Of a stretch of 22,370 nt of DNA, positions 1 to 7,556 are shown piece after piece. The DNA is from Gammaproteobacteria bacterium (GTDB lineage: Bacteria > Pseudomonadota > Gammaproteobacteria > Xanthomonadales > Marinicellaceae). The translations under genes were made by a program, and so were the position numbers. The notes beneath the pieces are model-generated. The model was not told the DNA's origin and searched no databases. It saw nothing but the letters and a program-made list of their open reading frames with translations. Position 1 is the stretch's first letter; every line of letters begins with the position of its first letter. The stretch covers positions 1 to 22,370 of the forward strand of contig JAUHZH010000002.1 in assembly GCA_030426065.1 (NCBI GenBank), given 5' to 3'.

Positions 1-127
1 GAAGCCTTCAAATGCCCCAATACGGCGTTGCACCACTTAATAAGTGATAAACCATTGTCTGCAAGCTGCGCCTTGTCTTGGCGCATTTGATGACTTCTGA
101 TAACCTATCCAAGTTCAGGACACTACA
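1..127. other. Left-edge stretch with no assigned gene
   Basis: No gene can be supported in these 127 bases. A plus-strand frame stays open from base 1 to a TGA at 88-90, and another to TGA/TAA at about 48-53; either could be the tail of a gene outside the window, but there is too little to judge. A 6-bp inverted repeat (TGCGCC at 67-72, GGCGCA at 80-85, loop of 7) lies downstream of the minus-strand zinc-ribbon gene. It has no T-run, so it is at best a weak terminator. Confidence 0.3.
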
Positions 128-682
128 CTAAAACAATGAGTACGGGTCTTTGGTCAACAGGTAAGCCCTTAAATCGGCTTTGTTGGGCTGTTCATCCAAC
201 CAGGCTTTCATCGCTTTGATTTTTTCATAGCCCGGTTGACCGAATTTTGCGAGGTAAATCCCTTCAAACGACTCTTTGCTGGATTCTTTGACGATGTTGC
301 GTTGCCAGTGGCGGGTCACGATGCGGTTCAAAGTGCTGGCCAATCCTGCTGACTTGAGCAAGTCCCATTCTCCTTTGTCCAACCATATGCCGCCCACAGA
401 AGCACTGTAGTCTATCCTGTGTTCGCTTTGTGCGGTGATTTTGAACTTGGTCATGAAACCGCCAGAAACGGGACACAACAAGGCCTCACGGGTGTCTTCA
501 ATGGCTTCCGCCTGCCAATCTGGCTCTTCGGTGAATTCGTGATCAGGATTGCGCTCTTTCCACGTCACGAAATCTTCAATCAAAATCCAGTTGCCACCGC
601 AGTGGGTGCATGTGTGGGCCCTGAACAAACCATCGATGAAGCTTGGCTTCAACACACCAGATGAACATTGAGTGCAATTCAT
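128..682 (-). CDS. TFIIB-type zinc-ribbon protein, function unknown
   Basis: A 184-residue cytoplasmic protein. The N-terminus has the zf-TFIIB pattern: Cys3-x2-Cys6, then Cys25-x2-Cys28 followed by GGNW, expected to bind one zinc. A second, degenerate copy follows at about residues 70-105: Cys70, SGG, then SVGGIWLDKGEW, where the later Cys pair has become Ser/Val. The GGxWLDxGE tail is characteristic of the family. The C-terminal 80 residues are probably helical and unassigned. The start is well supported by GGAGG (687-691) just upstream. The family has no established biochemical role. It appears to be a single-gene unit; the next minus-strand gene upstream ends 140 bases away. Family call is good, function is unknown. 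Confidence 0.75.
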   Translation of the reverse strand: MNCTQCSSGVLKPSFIDGLFRAHTCTHCGGNWILIEDFVTWKERNPDHEFTEEPDWQAEAIEDTREALLCPVSGGFMTKFKITAQSEHRIDYSASVGGIWLDKGEWDLLKSAGLASTLNRIVTRHWQRNIVKESSKESFEGIYLAKFGQPGYEKIKAMKAWLDEQPNKADLRAYLLTKDPYSLF

Positions 683-800
683 GACTCCTCCTTTTTTAAA
701 CGCTTGTCATCACTGTAACATGGTGGACCACAAGATTCATGTGGCCAAAGTACTGGCTCAAGCTGAACGCCATGCCCGCTTGAATCACAAATGGGTTTGA
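681..800 (+). CDS. Candidate small His-rich CxxC protein (39 aa)
   Basis: A short plus-strand frame lies in the gap between two minus-strand genes. It begins with ATG at 681, overlapping the start codon of the zinc-ribbon gene on the other strand, and ends with TGA at 798-800. The 39-residue product contains Cys9-His-His-Cys12, four more His residues and a basic C-terminal half with a helix-like AKVLAQAERHAR segment. Codon choice resembles neighbouring genes. Against it, no clear Shine-Dalgarno sequence precedes the ATG, and the region should also hold the promoter of the opposite gene. It may be chance. An internal ATG at 720 would give a 26-residue product. Confidence 0.2.
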   Translation: MTPPFLNACHHCNMVDHKIHVAKVLAQAERHARLNHKWV

Positions 801-822
801 CTTGAACCAGCCAAGCAATCAT

Positions 823-1461
823 TCACCACTTCCTGACGGAACCCCTGCCTGGTTTCCAAATGACCCCTGTGTTTAACTCAATGACTTCTTTGACTTTTTC
901 TCCCCAGGTGCGCCCAACAACAGAAAATAGCGGGGTGTTTTTTCCGGTGTGAAGTTGGTTCGAGAACAAGTACCTTTTGACGGTTCTGCCTGATCGGGTT
1001 TTGAAGTCTTTTTTTTGTAAGTACCAACCATTGATATCAAGATATGACAACGGCTTTCTTCTGAAAACATTGATCCAACCTGACCTGATCAAAACAGATT
1101 GGTTGCGGTCATCAAACTCTAGATAAACAGGCAGCCATACATAGATCAATACCACAACATAGGTGATGAACAGCAGCCAGAATGTCCAACCCAAAAAAAA
1201 CGCTTGGGTTGGCATGTGATCTGAACTGATCAGCTGTCCAAAAATAAGGAAGCCAAAAAACAAAGTAAAAAAGAACGTGTGAGAAATTTTCTTATACAAG
1301 GTCTCAAGAACGATTCTCAACTTACCACCACCCCTTTGTTCAACTTTGACTCCATCGAACTTCACAAGGGTTGGATTTTTGTCAAACAAGGCATCCACCT
1401 TTGCGTCCAAACTTTTCACAAGCGTCAGGTATTTTTCTTTTAAATCTTCAAATAACATCAT
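823..1461 (-). CDS. Two-helix membrane protein, unknown function
   Basis: A 212-residue protein I do not recognise. A soluble, charged N-terminus of about 60 residues precedes two hydrophobic segments, roughly residues 61-79 and 87-111, separated by a short loop. A C-terminal domain of about 100 residues follows; its alternating pattern (LEFDDRNQSVLIRSG, then SYLDINGWYLQKKDF) suggests a beta-rich, possibly bacterial PH-like fold. That is inference only. Two adjacent ATG codons (1461, 1458) could start it and neither has a clear ribosome site. The architecture, two helices then a basic beta-rich domain, resembles the protein at 8804-9322, although the sequences are not obviously alike. Confidence 0.6.
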   Translation of the reverse strand: MMLFEDLKEKYLTLVKSLDAKVDALFDKNPTLVKFDGVKVEQRGGGKLRIVLETLYKKISHTFFFTLFFGFLIFGQLISSDHMPTQAFFLGWTFWLLFITYVVVLIYVWLPVYLEFDDRNQSVLIRSGWINVFRRKPLSYLDINGWYLQKKDFKTRSGRTVKRYLFSNQLHTGKNTPLFSVVGRTWGEKVKEVIELNTGVIWKPGRGSVRKW

Positions 1462-1514
1462 GTTTTAAGAATTGTAGTTTTGTGACCTTTGGTTCAAAAA
1501 AGGCCAAATATTGA

Positions 1515-2753
1515 TTATTCGAGGGATTGTTTTGCCACTTTGATGGCCGCAATCCTTGCTTGACGGATGGCTTGGCCCAGCATTATGCCTTGGTGGCCTT
1601 TGGCTTGGTATTCGGCGACGATGGCTTTTTGATCGATGTTTTGGGCGGCTTGAAACAAGGATCGAACCTGATCGGCTTGGTGGTAGGTTTTGAATTCATC
1701 ACCCCAACGTCCGGTGGCATCAGCCTGGCAAGCCAACACAAAGTTTTCCAGGTTCTGTGGTTGGCGGTAGGCATCCAGTGATTGGAACAATTTATCAATG
1801 GTTCTGGCTTTCAGCTCCATGATGGTGTGTGAATGCAGGTGCCAACGACACACTTTGATGGCCAAGTCCTTGTAATCTTTGGGCACCTTCAAGCGATCAG
1901 ACACCGCTTTGACCAAAGGCACACCGGCGGCTTCATGGCCTTTGTGACTGGGCAAGATGTGGTCTGGTGTGATGCCCTTGCCCAAATCATGGACCATGAC
2001 GGCATAGGCCACCACATTGTCCAGGTCTTTGGCTTGGTCTATGGCCAGCATGGCGTGAATACCTGTGTCGATTTCAGGGTGCCATTGTTTGGTTTGTGGC
2101 ACACCCCAAAGGCAGTCGATTTCTGGCAACAGCACCGCCAAGGCGCCACACTCTCGCAATGTGGTGAAAAAAGCCGAGGGTTGTGCGGTGTTGAGGCTGT
2201 TCTTGATTTCTTGCCACACCCGTTCAGCCACCAAGGTTTTGATCTCACCTGAGTCCACCAGGGTTTTCATCATGGCCAGGGTGTCTGGGTGGATGGTGAA
2301 CCCCATGGGTGCCAGCCTCGCCATGAAGCGAGCCACCCGAAGCACCCGCAAAGGATCTTCTGCAAAGGCCGGTGAAACATGACGAAGCACTTTGTTTTCA
2401 ATGTCTTGGGCACCACCATGTGGGTCAATCAACTGGCCATTCGCATCCATGGCCATGGCATTGATGGTCAAATCCCTGCGCAGCAAATCATCTTCCAAAG
2501 TCACCGTTGGGTCGGTATTGAACATGAAACCGTGATAACCCACGCCGCTTTTGCGCTCGGTTCTGGCCAGGGCATATTCGTCTTTGGTTTCTGGGTGCAA
2601 AAATACGGGGAAATCATTGCCCACAGGCAGGAACCCTTGGGCCATCATGGCTTCAGGTGATGAGCCCACCACCACAAAATCCCGGTCTTTGATCGGCAAG
2701 CCCAACAATTGGTCTCGCACGGCACCACCCACCAAATACGTTTCACCACTCAT
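1515..2753 (-). CDS. cca: CCA-adding tRNA nucleotidyltransferase
   Basis: Adds or repairs the 3' CCA end of tRNAs, using CTP and ATP without a template. The 412-residue length equals that of E. coli Cca. The N-terminal nucleotidyltransferase core shows YLVGGAVRDQLL near residues 6-17 and DRDFVVVG, the metal-binding acidic motif. RRDLTINAMAMD and the RVLRVARFMARL segment follow, typical of class II CCA enzymes. An HD phosphohydrolase domain (VHDLGKG) lies near residue 250, as in gammaproteobacterial enzymes with phosphatase and phosphodiesterase activity. The ATG at 2753 is chosen because MSGETYLVGG matches the family N-terminus; the frame is open 69 codons further upstream, but that stretch is antisense-like sequence inside slt. 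The start overlaps the slt stop as ATGA, implying coupled translation. It is the last gene of the rdgC-HD-slt-cca operon. Confidence 0.95.
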   Translation of the reverse strand: MSGETYLVGGAVRDQLLGLPIKDRDFVVVGSSPEAMMAQGFLPVGNDFPVFLHPETKDEYALARTERKSGVGYHGFMFNTDPTVTLEDDLLRRDLTINAMAMDANGQLIDPHGGAQDIENKVLRHVSPAFAEDPLRVLRVARFMARLAPMGFTIHPDTLAMMKTLVDSGEIKTLVAERVWQEIKNSLNTAQPSAFFTTLRECGALAVLLPEIDCLWGVPQTKQWHPEIDTGIHAMLAIDQAKDLDNVVAYAVMVHDLGKGITPDHILPSHKGHEAAGVPLVKAVSDRLKVPKDYKDLAIKVCRWHLHSHTIMELKARTIDKLFQSLDAYRQPQNLENFVLACQADATGRWGDEFKTYHQADQVRSLFQAAQNIDQKAIVAEYQAKGHQGIMLGQAIRQARIAAIKVAKQSLE

Positions 2754-4729
2754 GGCGAACAAGTCACCACAGGGGCCAGTTGCTTCGCCACAGTGGACGA
2801 AGGCCAGGGTTTCACTGAAGCTTGGTTGACCGGCATGGTCGGCATCCAGTGACTGATGCGTTTGGGTTGGCCATTCATCAACCAATCGTAGATGGTGACG
2901 TTGGACAGTATTTTGGTCACGTAGCCACGCGTTTCTTTGTAGGGGATGGTTTCTAACCACACATCAGGTGATGTGGGAAAATCCACAGACCAATCCTCAG
3001 ACTTGCCCTCTCCTGCATTGTAAGCAGCGGCAGCCAATATCGGGTGGTTGAATTGTTTGAACAGGTTTTTCTGGTAATGGATGCCCAATTGTATGTTCAA
3101 ATCGGGTTGGTGTAATTGCGACTCGTTTTTGTAAGTCAGCCCCAATTGTTGCATCAACCGAGTCGCTGTACTGGGCAGCAACTGCATCAAGCCATGGGCG
3201 TTGGCATGAGAGACTGCGTCTTTGGTCCAAGCGCTTTCTTGTTTAATGATGGCCATCACCCACTGAGGCAAAACAGGGCTGCCTGAAGCGTATTTTTTGA
3301 TTCTTTGGTCATGGGCAATGGGATAACGCAAATGGTAGTTGTTCCATTGACCCATGTTGGCCATGATTGCTATGGCCTTGGCATACCAGCCTTCCGCCAT
3401 GACCCGTTCACTCAGGGCCTGTTTGTCTGCCCTCGACAGGCCTTTGAAAGCGATGTTCCACTCACTGCGGGCCAAATACATCATGCCCAAGTGATGTAAC
3501 TCAATCGCCCGTTCTATGCCTGGAGATGCTTGGTAATTGGGGTTGGGCGTGACGGTGCTTTGTTGACATAAGGCGTAACTGCTGCGCAGGTGGTCTGCTG
3601 ACAAGAAACCATAATAATTGGTTTTCGAACTGAGCTTTTTAAAGATCGGCTTGGCCAGTGCAGCTTGACCTGTTTTGGCATAAGCCCTTGCCAACCAGTA
3701 CTGCCAATTGTCTTTGTCAACCTGGCTGGCGTCCATTTTTTGTAAGCCAGCCAAAACCGCTGGCCAATCACCATGGTACAAATGGTAACGGACAATCCAA
3801 GCCTTGATTTGAGCATCCTGTAAATAAGCAGGTAGTTGATTCATGGCGCCAATGGACCATGGGTCGTAGTCCGTCGCCGCAAACAAAGCCATGCGACGTT
3901 CCACCCTTTGTTTTTGCCCCCTGTCTAAGGCATGTGCCTGGTTGATGGTTGGCCACAAACTATTCAATGTCATGGGCTGTTTGGATGCCATCCGATAAGC
4001 CGCTTTTTCAATCAACCAACGGGTGGTGGCATCACTGGACCAAGTGCCTGCCTGGCGCAAACCATGTTCAGGCGTTTTCGCCAACTCGATGCCACGATCC
4101 ACCCAAGCAGGTGCCTGGGCCAATTGGGATTTGAGGTAAATCATCAGGCTGAAATTGTTTTTTTCAAATGCCAACTTGATGCGTTCTTCAATCAAAGCAT
4201 CCGTCATGTGTCCTTGTTGCTTCCACCATGAAAAAACCGGGTCACAGGCTTGCGGTGCCGACAAACCCGACATCCACATGGCTTTGACCAAGGGCGCCAA
4301 ACCTTGGATTTTTTGAGTCGCCAGACGGGCCCGTAAATACCAGCACTGCTTTTTTCCTGAATCCAATCCATTGTGCCATTTCAAGTATTCGCTCCACATG
4401 GAACGCCCACCATAGGCATTGATGCGTGCGCTATTGAGTCGCCGATTCAAAGGACTGTTGGGGTGCTGCTTTTTGAAATCTGCGATGGCCTGATCGGTTT
4501 TTTTACCGGGATTTTGAGTCAGGTCGTGGCGGATCTTGGCATAGTTCAGGTAATGCTCTAGGACATAACCCGATAATTGGCTCCGCTTTTGGTTGACTTG
4601 AGCATGTTGTCCATTGAGTGCAGCTGCATACAGTTGGCCAAAAAGTTTCCGCTGTTTCAACAAATCACTGTTACTGGCTTGAGCCACACCCAGACAAAAC
4701 AGCAAGCCAATCAATATACCCTTTCTCAT
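2750..4729 (-). CDS. slt: Soluble lytic murein transglycosylase (Slt70 type)
   Basis: A periplasmic enzyme that cleaves the MurNAc-GlcNAc bond of peptidoglycan, forming 1,6-anhydromuramic ends. About 659 residues from the chosen start, against about 645 for E. coli Slt70. A signal peptide (MRKGILIGLLFCLGVAQA) opens the protein, which is why ATG 4729 is preferred over ATG 4759, ten codons upstream. A long alpha-superhelical region forms most of the protein. The C-terminal catalytic domain contains IIKQESAW with the catalytic Glu encoded at 3236-3238, then HGLMQLLPSTA and AAYNAGEG, all hallmarks of family 1 lytic transglycosylases. YKETRGYVTKIL near the end is also conserved. It lies 13 bases after the HD gene and overlaps cca by 4 bases. 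Confidence 0.93.
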   Translation of the reverse strand: MRKGILIGLLFCLGVAQASNSDLLKQRKLFGQLYAAALNGQHAQVNQKRSQLSGYVLEHYLNYAKIRHDLTQNPGKKTDQAIADFKKQHPNSPLNRRLNSARINAYGGRSMWSEYLKWHNGLDSGKKQCWYLRARLATQKIQGLAPLVKAMWMSGLSAPQACDPVFSWWKQQGHMTDALIEERIKLAFEKNNFSLMIYLKSQLAQAPAWVDRGIELAKTPEHGLRQAGTWSSDATTRWLIEKAAYRMASKQPMTLNSLWPTINQAHALDRGQKQRVERRMALFAATDYDPWSIGAMNQLPAYLQDAQIKAWIVRYHLYHGDWPAVLAGLQKMDASQVDKDNWQYWLARAYAKTGQAALAKPIFKKLSSKTNYYGFLSADHLRSSYALCQQSTVTPNPNYQASPGIERAIELHHLGMMYLARSEWNIAFKGLSRADKQALSERVMAEGWYAKAIAIMANMGQWNNYHLRYPIAHDQRIKKYASGSPVLPQWVMAIIKQESAWTKDAVSHANAHGLMQLLPSTATRLMQQLGLTYKNESQLHQPDLNIQLGIHYQKNLFKQFNHPILAAAAYNAGEGKSEDWSVDFPTSPDVWLETIPYKETRGYVTKILSNVTIYDWLMNGQPKRISHWMPTMPVNQASVKPWPSSTVAKQLAPVVTCSP

Positions 4730-4742
4730 GTGATCTATCTTA

Positions 4743-5381
4743 TCAATCTCCAGTTTCATGTGCTAACTGTTTCAAAAAAGACAACATGAAATCATGCCGC
4801 TTTTGCGCTTCTGCTCGGGCCGATTGGGTTTGAAAGGAATCTTTGAGTTTCAGTAATTTGGTGTAAAAATGATCGATGACAGAAGTCTGATCATTGGGTG
4901 TTCGTTCAAGACAAAAAGGGTCATTGTCAGCCAGCAATGGATTACCGAAAGATTGCCCCACCAACAAGGTCCTCACCGTGCCAATCGCACCCAAAGCATC
5001 CATCCGATCGGCATCTTGAACCACTTGGGCTTCCAATGTTTTACAAGGCACATTGGCCGAAAAACTGTGCGCCTCTATGGCATGTGCAATCGCTTCAAGG
5101 TAATCATTCGGATAGCCCCAATCACTGAGCAACTTTTTGGCCTCAACAGCTGCCAACTTCGAGGCCTTTGAGCGCAACGGCGAGTCTTTGGCCACTTGGA
5201 CACAATCATGCAGCCATGCCGCAGGTAAGACGATGGCCAACTCAGCCTGTTCTTCATGGGCCAGCTGTTTGGCTGTTTTCACCACCCGCTTGCTGTGTTT
5301 GATGTCGTGACCCGCGTCCGCGGCTTGGATTCCCGCCACATGCTGCTCAAACACCGACTCCCATTGCGCTGTGTCCATCAT
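4743..5381 (-). CDS. HD-domain phosphohydrolase, YedJ family
   Basis: A 212-residue cytoplasmic protein of the HD superfamily, metal-dependent phosphohydrolases. Metal-binding motifs are visible in order: GHDIKHSKRV (His29 area), AWLHDC (His58-Asp59), AHAIEAHSFSA, and VQDADRMDALGAIG with the distal Asp. Several of these stretches closely resemble E. coli YedJ, including HSFSA, VQDADR and ALGAIG, as does the downstream DHFYTKLLKL segment. The natural substrate of this family is not established. The start overlaps the rdgC stop as ATGA, with a second ATG at 5378 possible. It sits between rdgC and slt in a tight operon, but the context does not reveal a shared pathway. Confidence 0.85.
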   Translation of the reverse strand: MMDTAQWESVFEQHVAGIQAADAGHDIKHSKRVVKTAKQLAHEEQAELAIVLPAAWLHDCVQVAKDSPLRSKASKLAAVEAKKLLSDWGYPNDYLEAIAHAIEAHSFSANVPCKTLEAQVVQDADRMDALGAIGTVRTLLVGQSFGNPLLADNDPFCLERTPNDQTSVIDHFYTKLLKLKDSFQTQSARAEAQKRHDFMLSFLKQLAHETGD

Positions 5382-6280
5382 TCTGGCTGTTTGAACACAC
5401 CAAACAAGGCTTCAAGCATGGCTCGAATTTCCAGTGAAAACAAGGTGAATTTGGTGTCCAAAATTTGAAACTCGTCTTCCAAGCCGGTTTCTTCCATCTG
5501 GTCCATCACCAAGTCGGTGAATTTGATCTTTTTGACACCCAAATCATGACCCAACACCAGGTCCATTCGGTCATTGAACACCAGACCCAACGAAGTCACC
5601 AAGTACCCATTGTCTATGTGCTGTTGCATTTGGTCATCCAAGTGTTCGATGTTGCGCCCACGCACCACGCCTTTGTTTTCGTCCAAGGTTTCCAGCACAA
5701 TTTCAGAATCCAACTCAAAACCACCATCTGCTTTGGCGTGCGTCACCCAATGCGTCATCACCTGTGCCACAGAAGATGAGGGCCCAAAAGCTGAAACCTT
5801 GAAAGAGCCCAAAGTGTGGCGCATATGATTGACCAATTCTTCAGCCGCATTTTGGCTGGCGGTGTCCACAACCAACATACCCAATTTCAAATCCAAATAG
5901 GCAAACACCTGTCTGGGTTTGACAAATGCCTGAGGCAACATTTCCATCATCAGCTGTTGCTTCATGTCTGTTTGTTGTTTGCGGCCGGGTTTCTGACCCG
6001 TTTCCGCCTTGATGCTTTCCAAGCGTTGATTCAATTGGTGATTGACCGCTGCTGCCGGTAAGATTTTTTCTTCCATGCCCAGACAAAACAGCAAGGCATC
6101 GCCACTCTGCCACACATACACTTCACTTTCTGATCCAAAAGGGGAAACCCAGCCTTTGGACAACAACTCTTGCGGTGCGCAGGACTTCAAAGCTTCATTT
6201 TTCAAAGCGTCATTCAAGCCATCAGCGTCCAATGCAAAGGCCTCATTCAATTGAAACAATCGAGCATTTTTAAACCACAT
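5378..6280 (-). CDS. rdgC: RdgC recombination-associated protein
   Basis: A DNA-binding protein that in E. coli forms a ring dimer around duplex DNA and restrains RecA-promoted exchange; it is nucleoid-associated. The 300-residue length matches E. coli RdgC (about 303). The N-terminus MWFKNARLFQL aligns with the family start MLWFKNLMVYRL, so ATG 6280 is chosen over the ATG at 6310 that would add ten unlikely residues. Further family landmarks are KGWVSPFGS, RKQQTDMKQQLMMEMLPQAF and the AFLDL-like AYLDLKLGMLVVDTAS segment. AAGG lies just before the start. It is the first gene of the rdgC-HD-slt-cca operon and is divergent from msrA. Confidence 0.92.
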   Translation of the reverse strand: MWFKNARLFQLNEAFALDADGLNDALKNEALKSCAPQELLSKGWVSPFGSESEVYVWQSGDALLFCLGMEEKILPAAAVNHQLNQRLESIKAETGQKPGRKQQTDMKQQLMMEMLPQAFVKPRQVFAYLDLKLGMLVVDTASQNAAEELVNHMRHTLGSFKVSAFGPSSSVAQVMTHWVTHAKADGGFELDSEIVLETLDENKGVVRGRNIEHLDDQMQQHIDNGYLVTSLGLVFNDRMDLVLGHDLGVKKIKFTDLVMDQMEETGLEDEFQILDTKFTLFSLEIRAMLEALFGVFKQPE

Positions 6281-6308
6281 GTCCTTATCTTCTATAAAAA
6301 AAAGTGGC

Positions 6309-6317
6309 ATTCTATCA
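6309..6317 (-). promoter_or_regulatory. Candidate rdgC promoter, extended -10
   Basis: On the minus strand TGATAGAAT reads as an extended -10 element (TGn plus TAGAAT, five of six matches to TATAAT). It lies 28 bases upstream of the rdgC ATG at 6280. No good -35 is seen at the expected spacing, which is tolerable for an extended -10 promoter. Confidence 0.4.
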
Positions 6318-6371
6318 AAGCAGCCATGGTTTTGGCGTTAAGAAAACAGCAACAATTCAAAGCAACTCCTC

Positions 6372-6400
6372 TTGACAAAAAAGGGTTCGAACCCAATGAT
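6372..6400 (+). promoter_or_regulatory. Candidate msrA promoter with palindromic spacer
   Basis: TTGACA at 6372-6377 is a perfect -35 hexamer. It is followed after 17 bases by AATGAT at 6395-6400, four of six matches to the -10. The msrA ATG is 27 bases downstream. The last 12 bases of the spacer (6383-6394) are the perfect palindrome GGGTTCGAACCC, placed where a repressor would block RNA polymerase. Confidence 0.55.
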
Positions 6401-6427
6401 GGCATTTTCATTCTGGGGTTTTACAAA

Positions 6428-6931
6428 ATGAGCCAACAAGAACGTGTTTTATTGGCAGGCGGCTGCTTTTGGGGCATGCAAGACCTGTTCCGAAAAATGC
6501 CAGGCGTTTTGTCGACGCGGGTCGGTTATTCTGGCGGAGATGTGCCCAACGCCACCTACAAAAACCACGGCAGCCACGCAGAAACATTGGAGGTCATCAT
6601 TGACCCATCTCAAACATCGTTCAAGGACATGTTGCGCTTCTTTTTTCAAATGCACGACCCCACCACGGTTGACCGGCAAGGCAACGATTTGGGTGCCAGT
6701 TACCGTTCTGCCATTTTTTATACCAGCGAGTCACAAAAAACGATGGCAGAAAAAGTCATCCAAGCCGTCGACGCCTCAGGTTTGTGGCCAGGCAAGGTGG
6801 TGACAGAAGTCGCCCAGGCCGGAGACTTCTGGGAAGCCGAGCCTGAACACCAGGACTACCTGGAGCGGATACCGGATGGTTACACCTGCCATTTTGTTCG
6901 TGACGACTGGCAACTGCCTGAAGACCTGTAA
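6428..6931 (+). CDS. msrA: Peptide methionine-S-sulfoxide reductase MsrA
   Basis: Reduces methionine-S-sulfoxide in oxidised proteins, with thioredoxin regenerating the enzyme. 167 residues. The active-site signature GGCFWGMQDLF occurs at residues 11-21, with catalytic Cys13. RVGYSGG, HAETLEV, FFQMHDPTTVDRQGNDLGASYRSAIFY and the downstream AEPEHQDYL are conserved MsrA blocks. No MsrB domain is fused. ATG 6428 is selected because the family N-terminus starts close to the GGCFWG motif; the frame is open much further upstream, but that part overlaps rdgC antisense and lacks family similarity. A TTGACA promoter lies just upstream. It is apparently transcribed alone, and the following iron-storage genes have their own promoter. 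An oxidative-stress theme with those genes is plausible but inferred. Confidence 0.94.
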   Translation: MSQQERVLLAGGCFWGMQDLFRKMPGVLSTRVGYSGGDVPNATYKNHGSHAETLEVIIDPSQTSFKDMLRFFFQMHDPTTVDRQGNDLGASYRSAIFYTSESQKTMAEKVIQAVDASGLWPGKVVTEVAQAGDFWEAEPEHQDYLERIPDGYTCHFVRDDWQLPEDL

Positions 6932-6973
6932 AGAATCGACCCATATTCAAACTGTAATCGTGCTGTTAATCAA

Positions 6974-6992
6974 AATAATAGCAATTCGCATT
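6974..6992 (+). promoter_or_regulatory. Possible Fur box upstream of bfr genes
   Basis: The minus-strand reading AATGCGAATTGCTATTATT matches 15 of 19 positions of a typical gammaproteobacterial Fur box form (AATGAGAATTATTATCATT). It lies 32 bases upstream of the bfr -35 hexamer, in the msrA-bfr gap. Iron control of bacterioferritin makes this sensible. The match was made by eye in an AT-rich region, so chance is possible. Confidence 0.3.
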
Positions 6993-7024
6993 ACGTGTTA
7001 AGTCGCTGAAATACAAGGTTTTTT

Positions 7025-7053
7025 TAGACATTAATCTGTGCATTTGTTATGAT
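7025..7053 (+). promoter_or_regulatory. Promoter of the bacterioferritin operon
   Basis: TAGACA at 7025-7030 (five of six matches to the -35) is followed after 17 bases by TATGAT at 7048-7053 (five of six matches to the -10). A TG precedes the -10 as an extended element. The expected transcription start is near 7060, giving a short leader before the first bfr start codon. Confidence 0.6.
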
Positions 7054-7082
7054 GAAACCTGAATTTCAAAATGAGACAGAAC

Positions 7083-7556
7083 ATGCTTTCTAAAAATCAG
7101 CTGACTCCGGTTTTGAACCAGGTGCTGACCAGTAAACTGACCTCCATCAACCAGTTCTTTTTGCATGCCCGCATGGCTAAAAACTGGGGTTTGGGTGAGT
7201 TGAACGAGGTTTTCTATAAAAAATCGATACAGGACATGAAAGATGCCGATGCGATCATCGAACGCATTTTGCTTTTGGGTGGTTTGCCCAATTTACAGGC
7301 ACTGGGCACATTAAAAATCGGCGAGTCGCCAGAAGAAACCTTGAATGCCAACTTGGCTTTTTTACAAGAACAACACCCTGTGGTGGTGGCTGCCATTGCC
7401 CACTGTGAAAGTGAACAAGATTATGTCAGTCGAGACATCTTGGTTGACATACTTGAACATGAAGAAGACGACATTGATTGGACCGAAACCCAGCAGTCTC
7501 TGATCAAAGACGTGGGCCTGGCCAACTACTTACAATCACAGATGGGAGACGAATGA
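7083..7556 (+). CDS. bfr: Bacterioferritin subunit, haem-type, ferroxidase residues lost
   Basis: A 157-residue ferritin-like four-helix subunit closely following the E. coli Bfr layout (FFLHARMAKNWGL, IERILLLGGLPNLQ, DYVSRDIL). Counting from ATG 7083, positions align without gaps to E. coli Bfr. Met52, the haem-b axial ligand, is kept. Of the dinuclear ferroxidase ligands, Glu18 is Lys, Glu51 is Asp, His54 is Asp, Glu94 is Leu and His130 is Asp; only Glu127 remains. It should therefore bind haem but not oxidise Fe(II) by itself. ATG 7083 is preferred because it gives the exact family numbering; ATG 7071 would add four residues. The next gene overlaps its stop and encodes the complementary subunit. 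In two-gene Bfr systems, such as that of Magnetospirillum, such subunits co-assemble, and the haem helps release stored iron. Confidence 0.92.
   Translation: MLSKNQLTPVLNQVLTSKLTSINQFFLHARMAKNWGLGELNEVFYKKSIQDMKDADAIIERILLLGGLPNLQALGTLKIGESPEETLNANLAFLQEQHPVVVAAIAHCESEQDYVSRDILVDILEHEEDDIDWTETQQSLIKDVGLANYLQSQMGDE

Noticed and set aside
67..85. Hairpin TGCGCC/GGCGCA as terminator
   Set aside because: No T-run follows on either strand; kept only as a comment.
1833..2252. 139-codon plus-strand frame inside cca
   Set aside because: It is antisense to clearly conserved cca sequence and shows no family likeness.
2754..2960. N-terminal extension of cca by 69 codons
   Set aside because: It lies wholly inside slt in another frame, and the family N-terminus starts at MSGETYLVGG with an ATGA overlap.
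6170..6427. 86-codon N-terminal extension of msrA
   Set aside because: It overlaps rdgC antisense and contains the msrA promoter; MsrA proteins start close to the GGCFWG motif.
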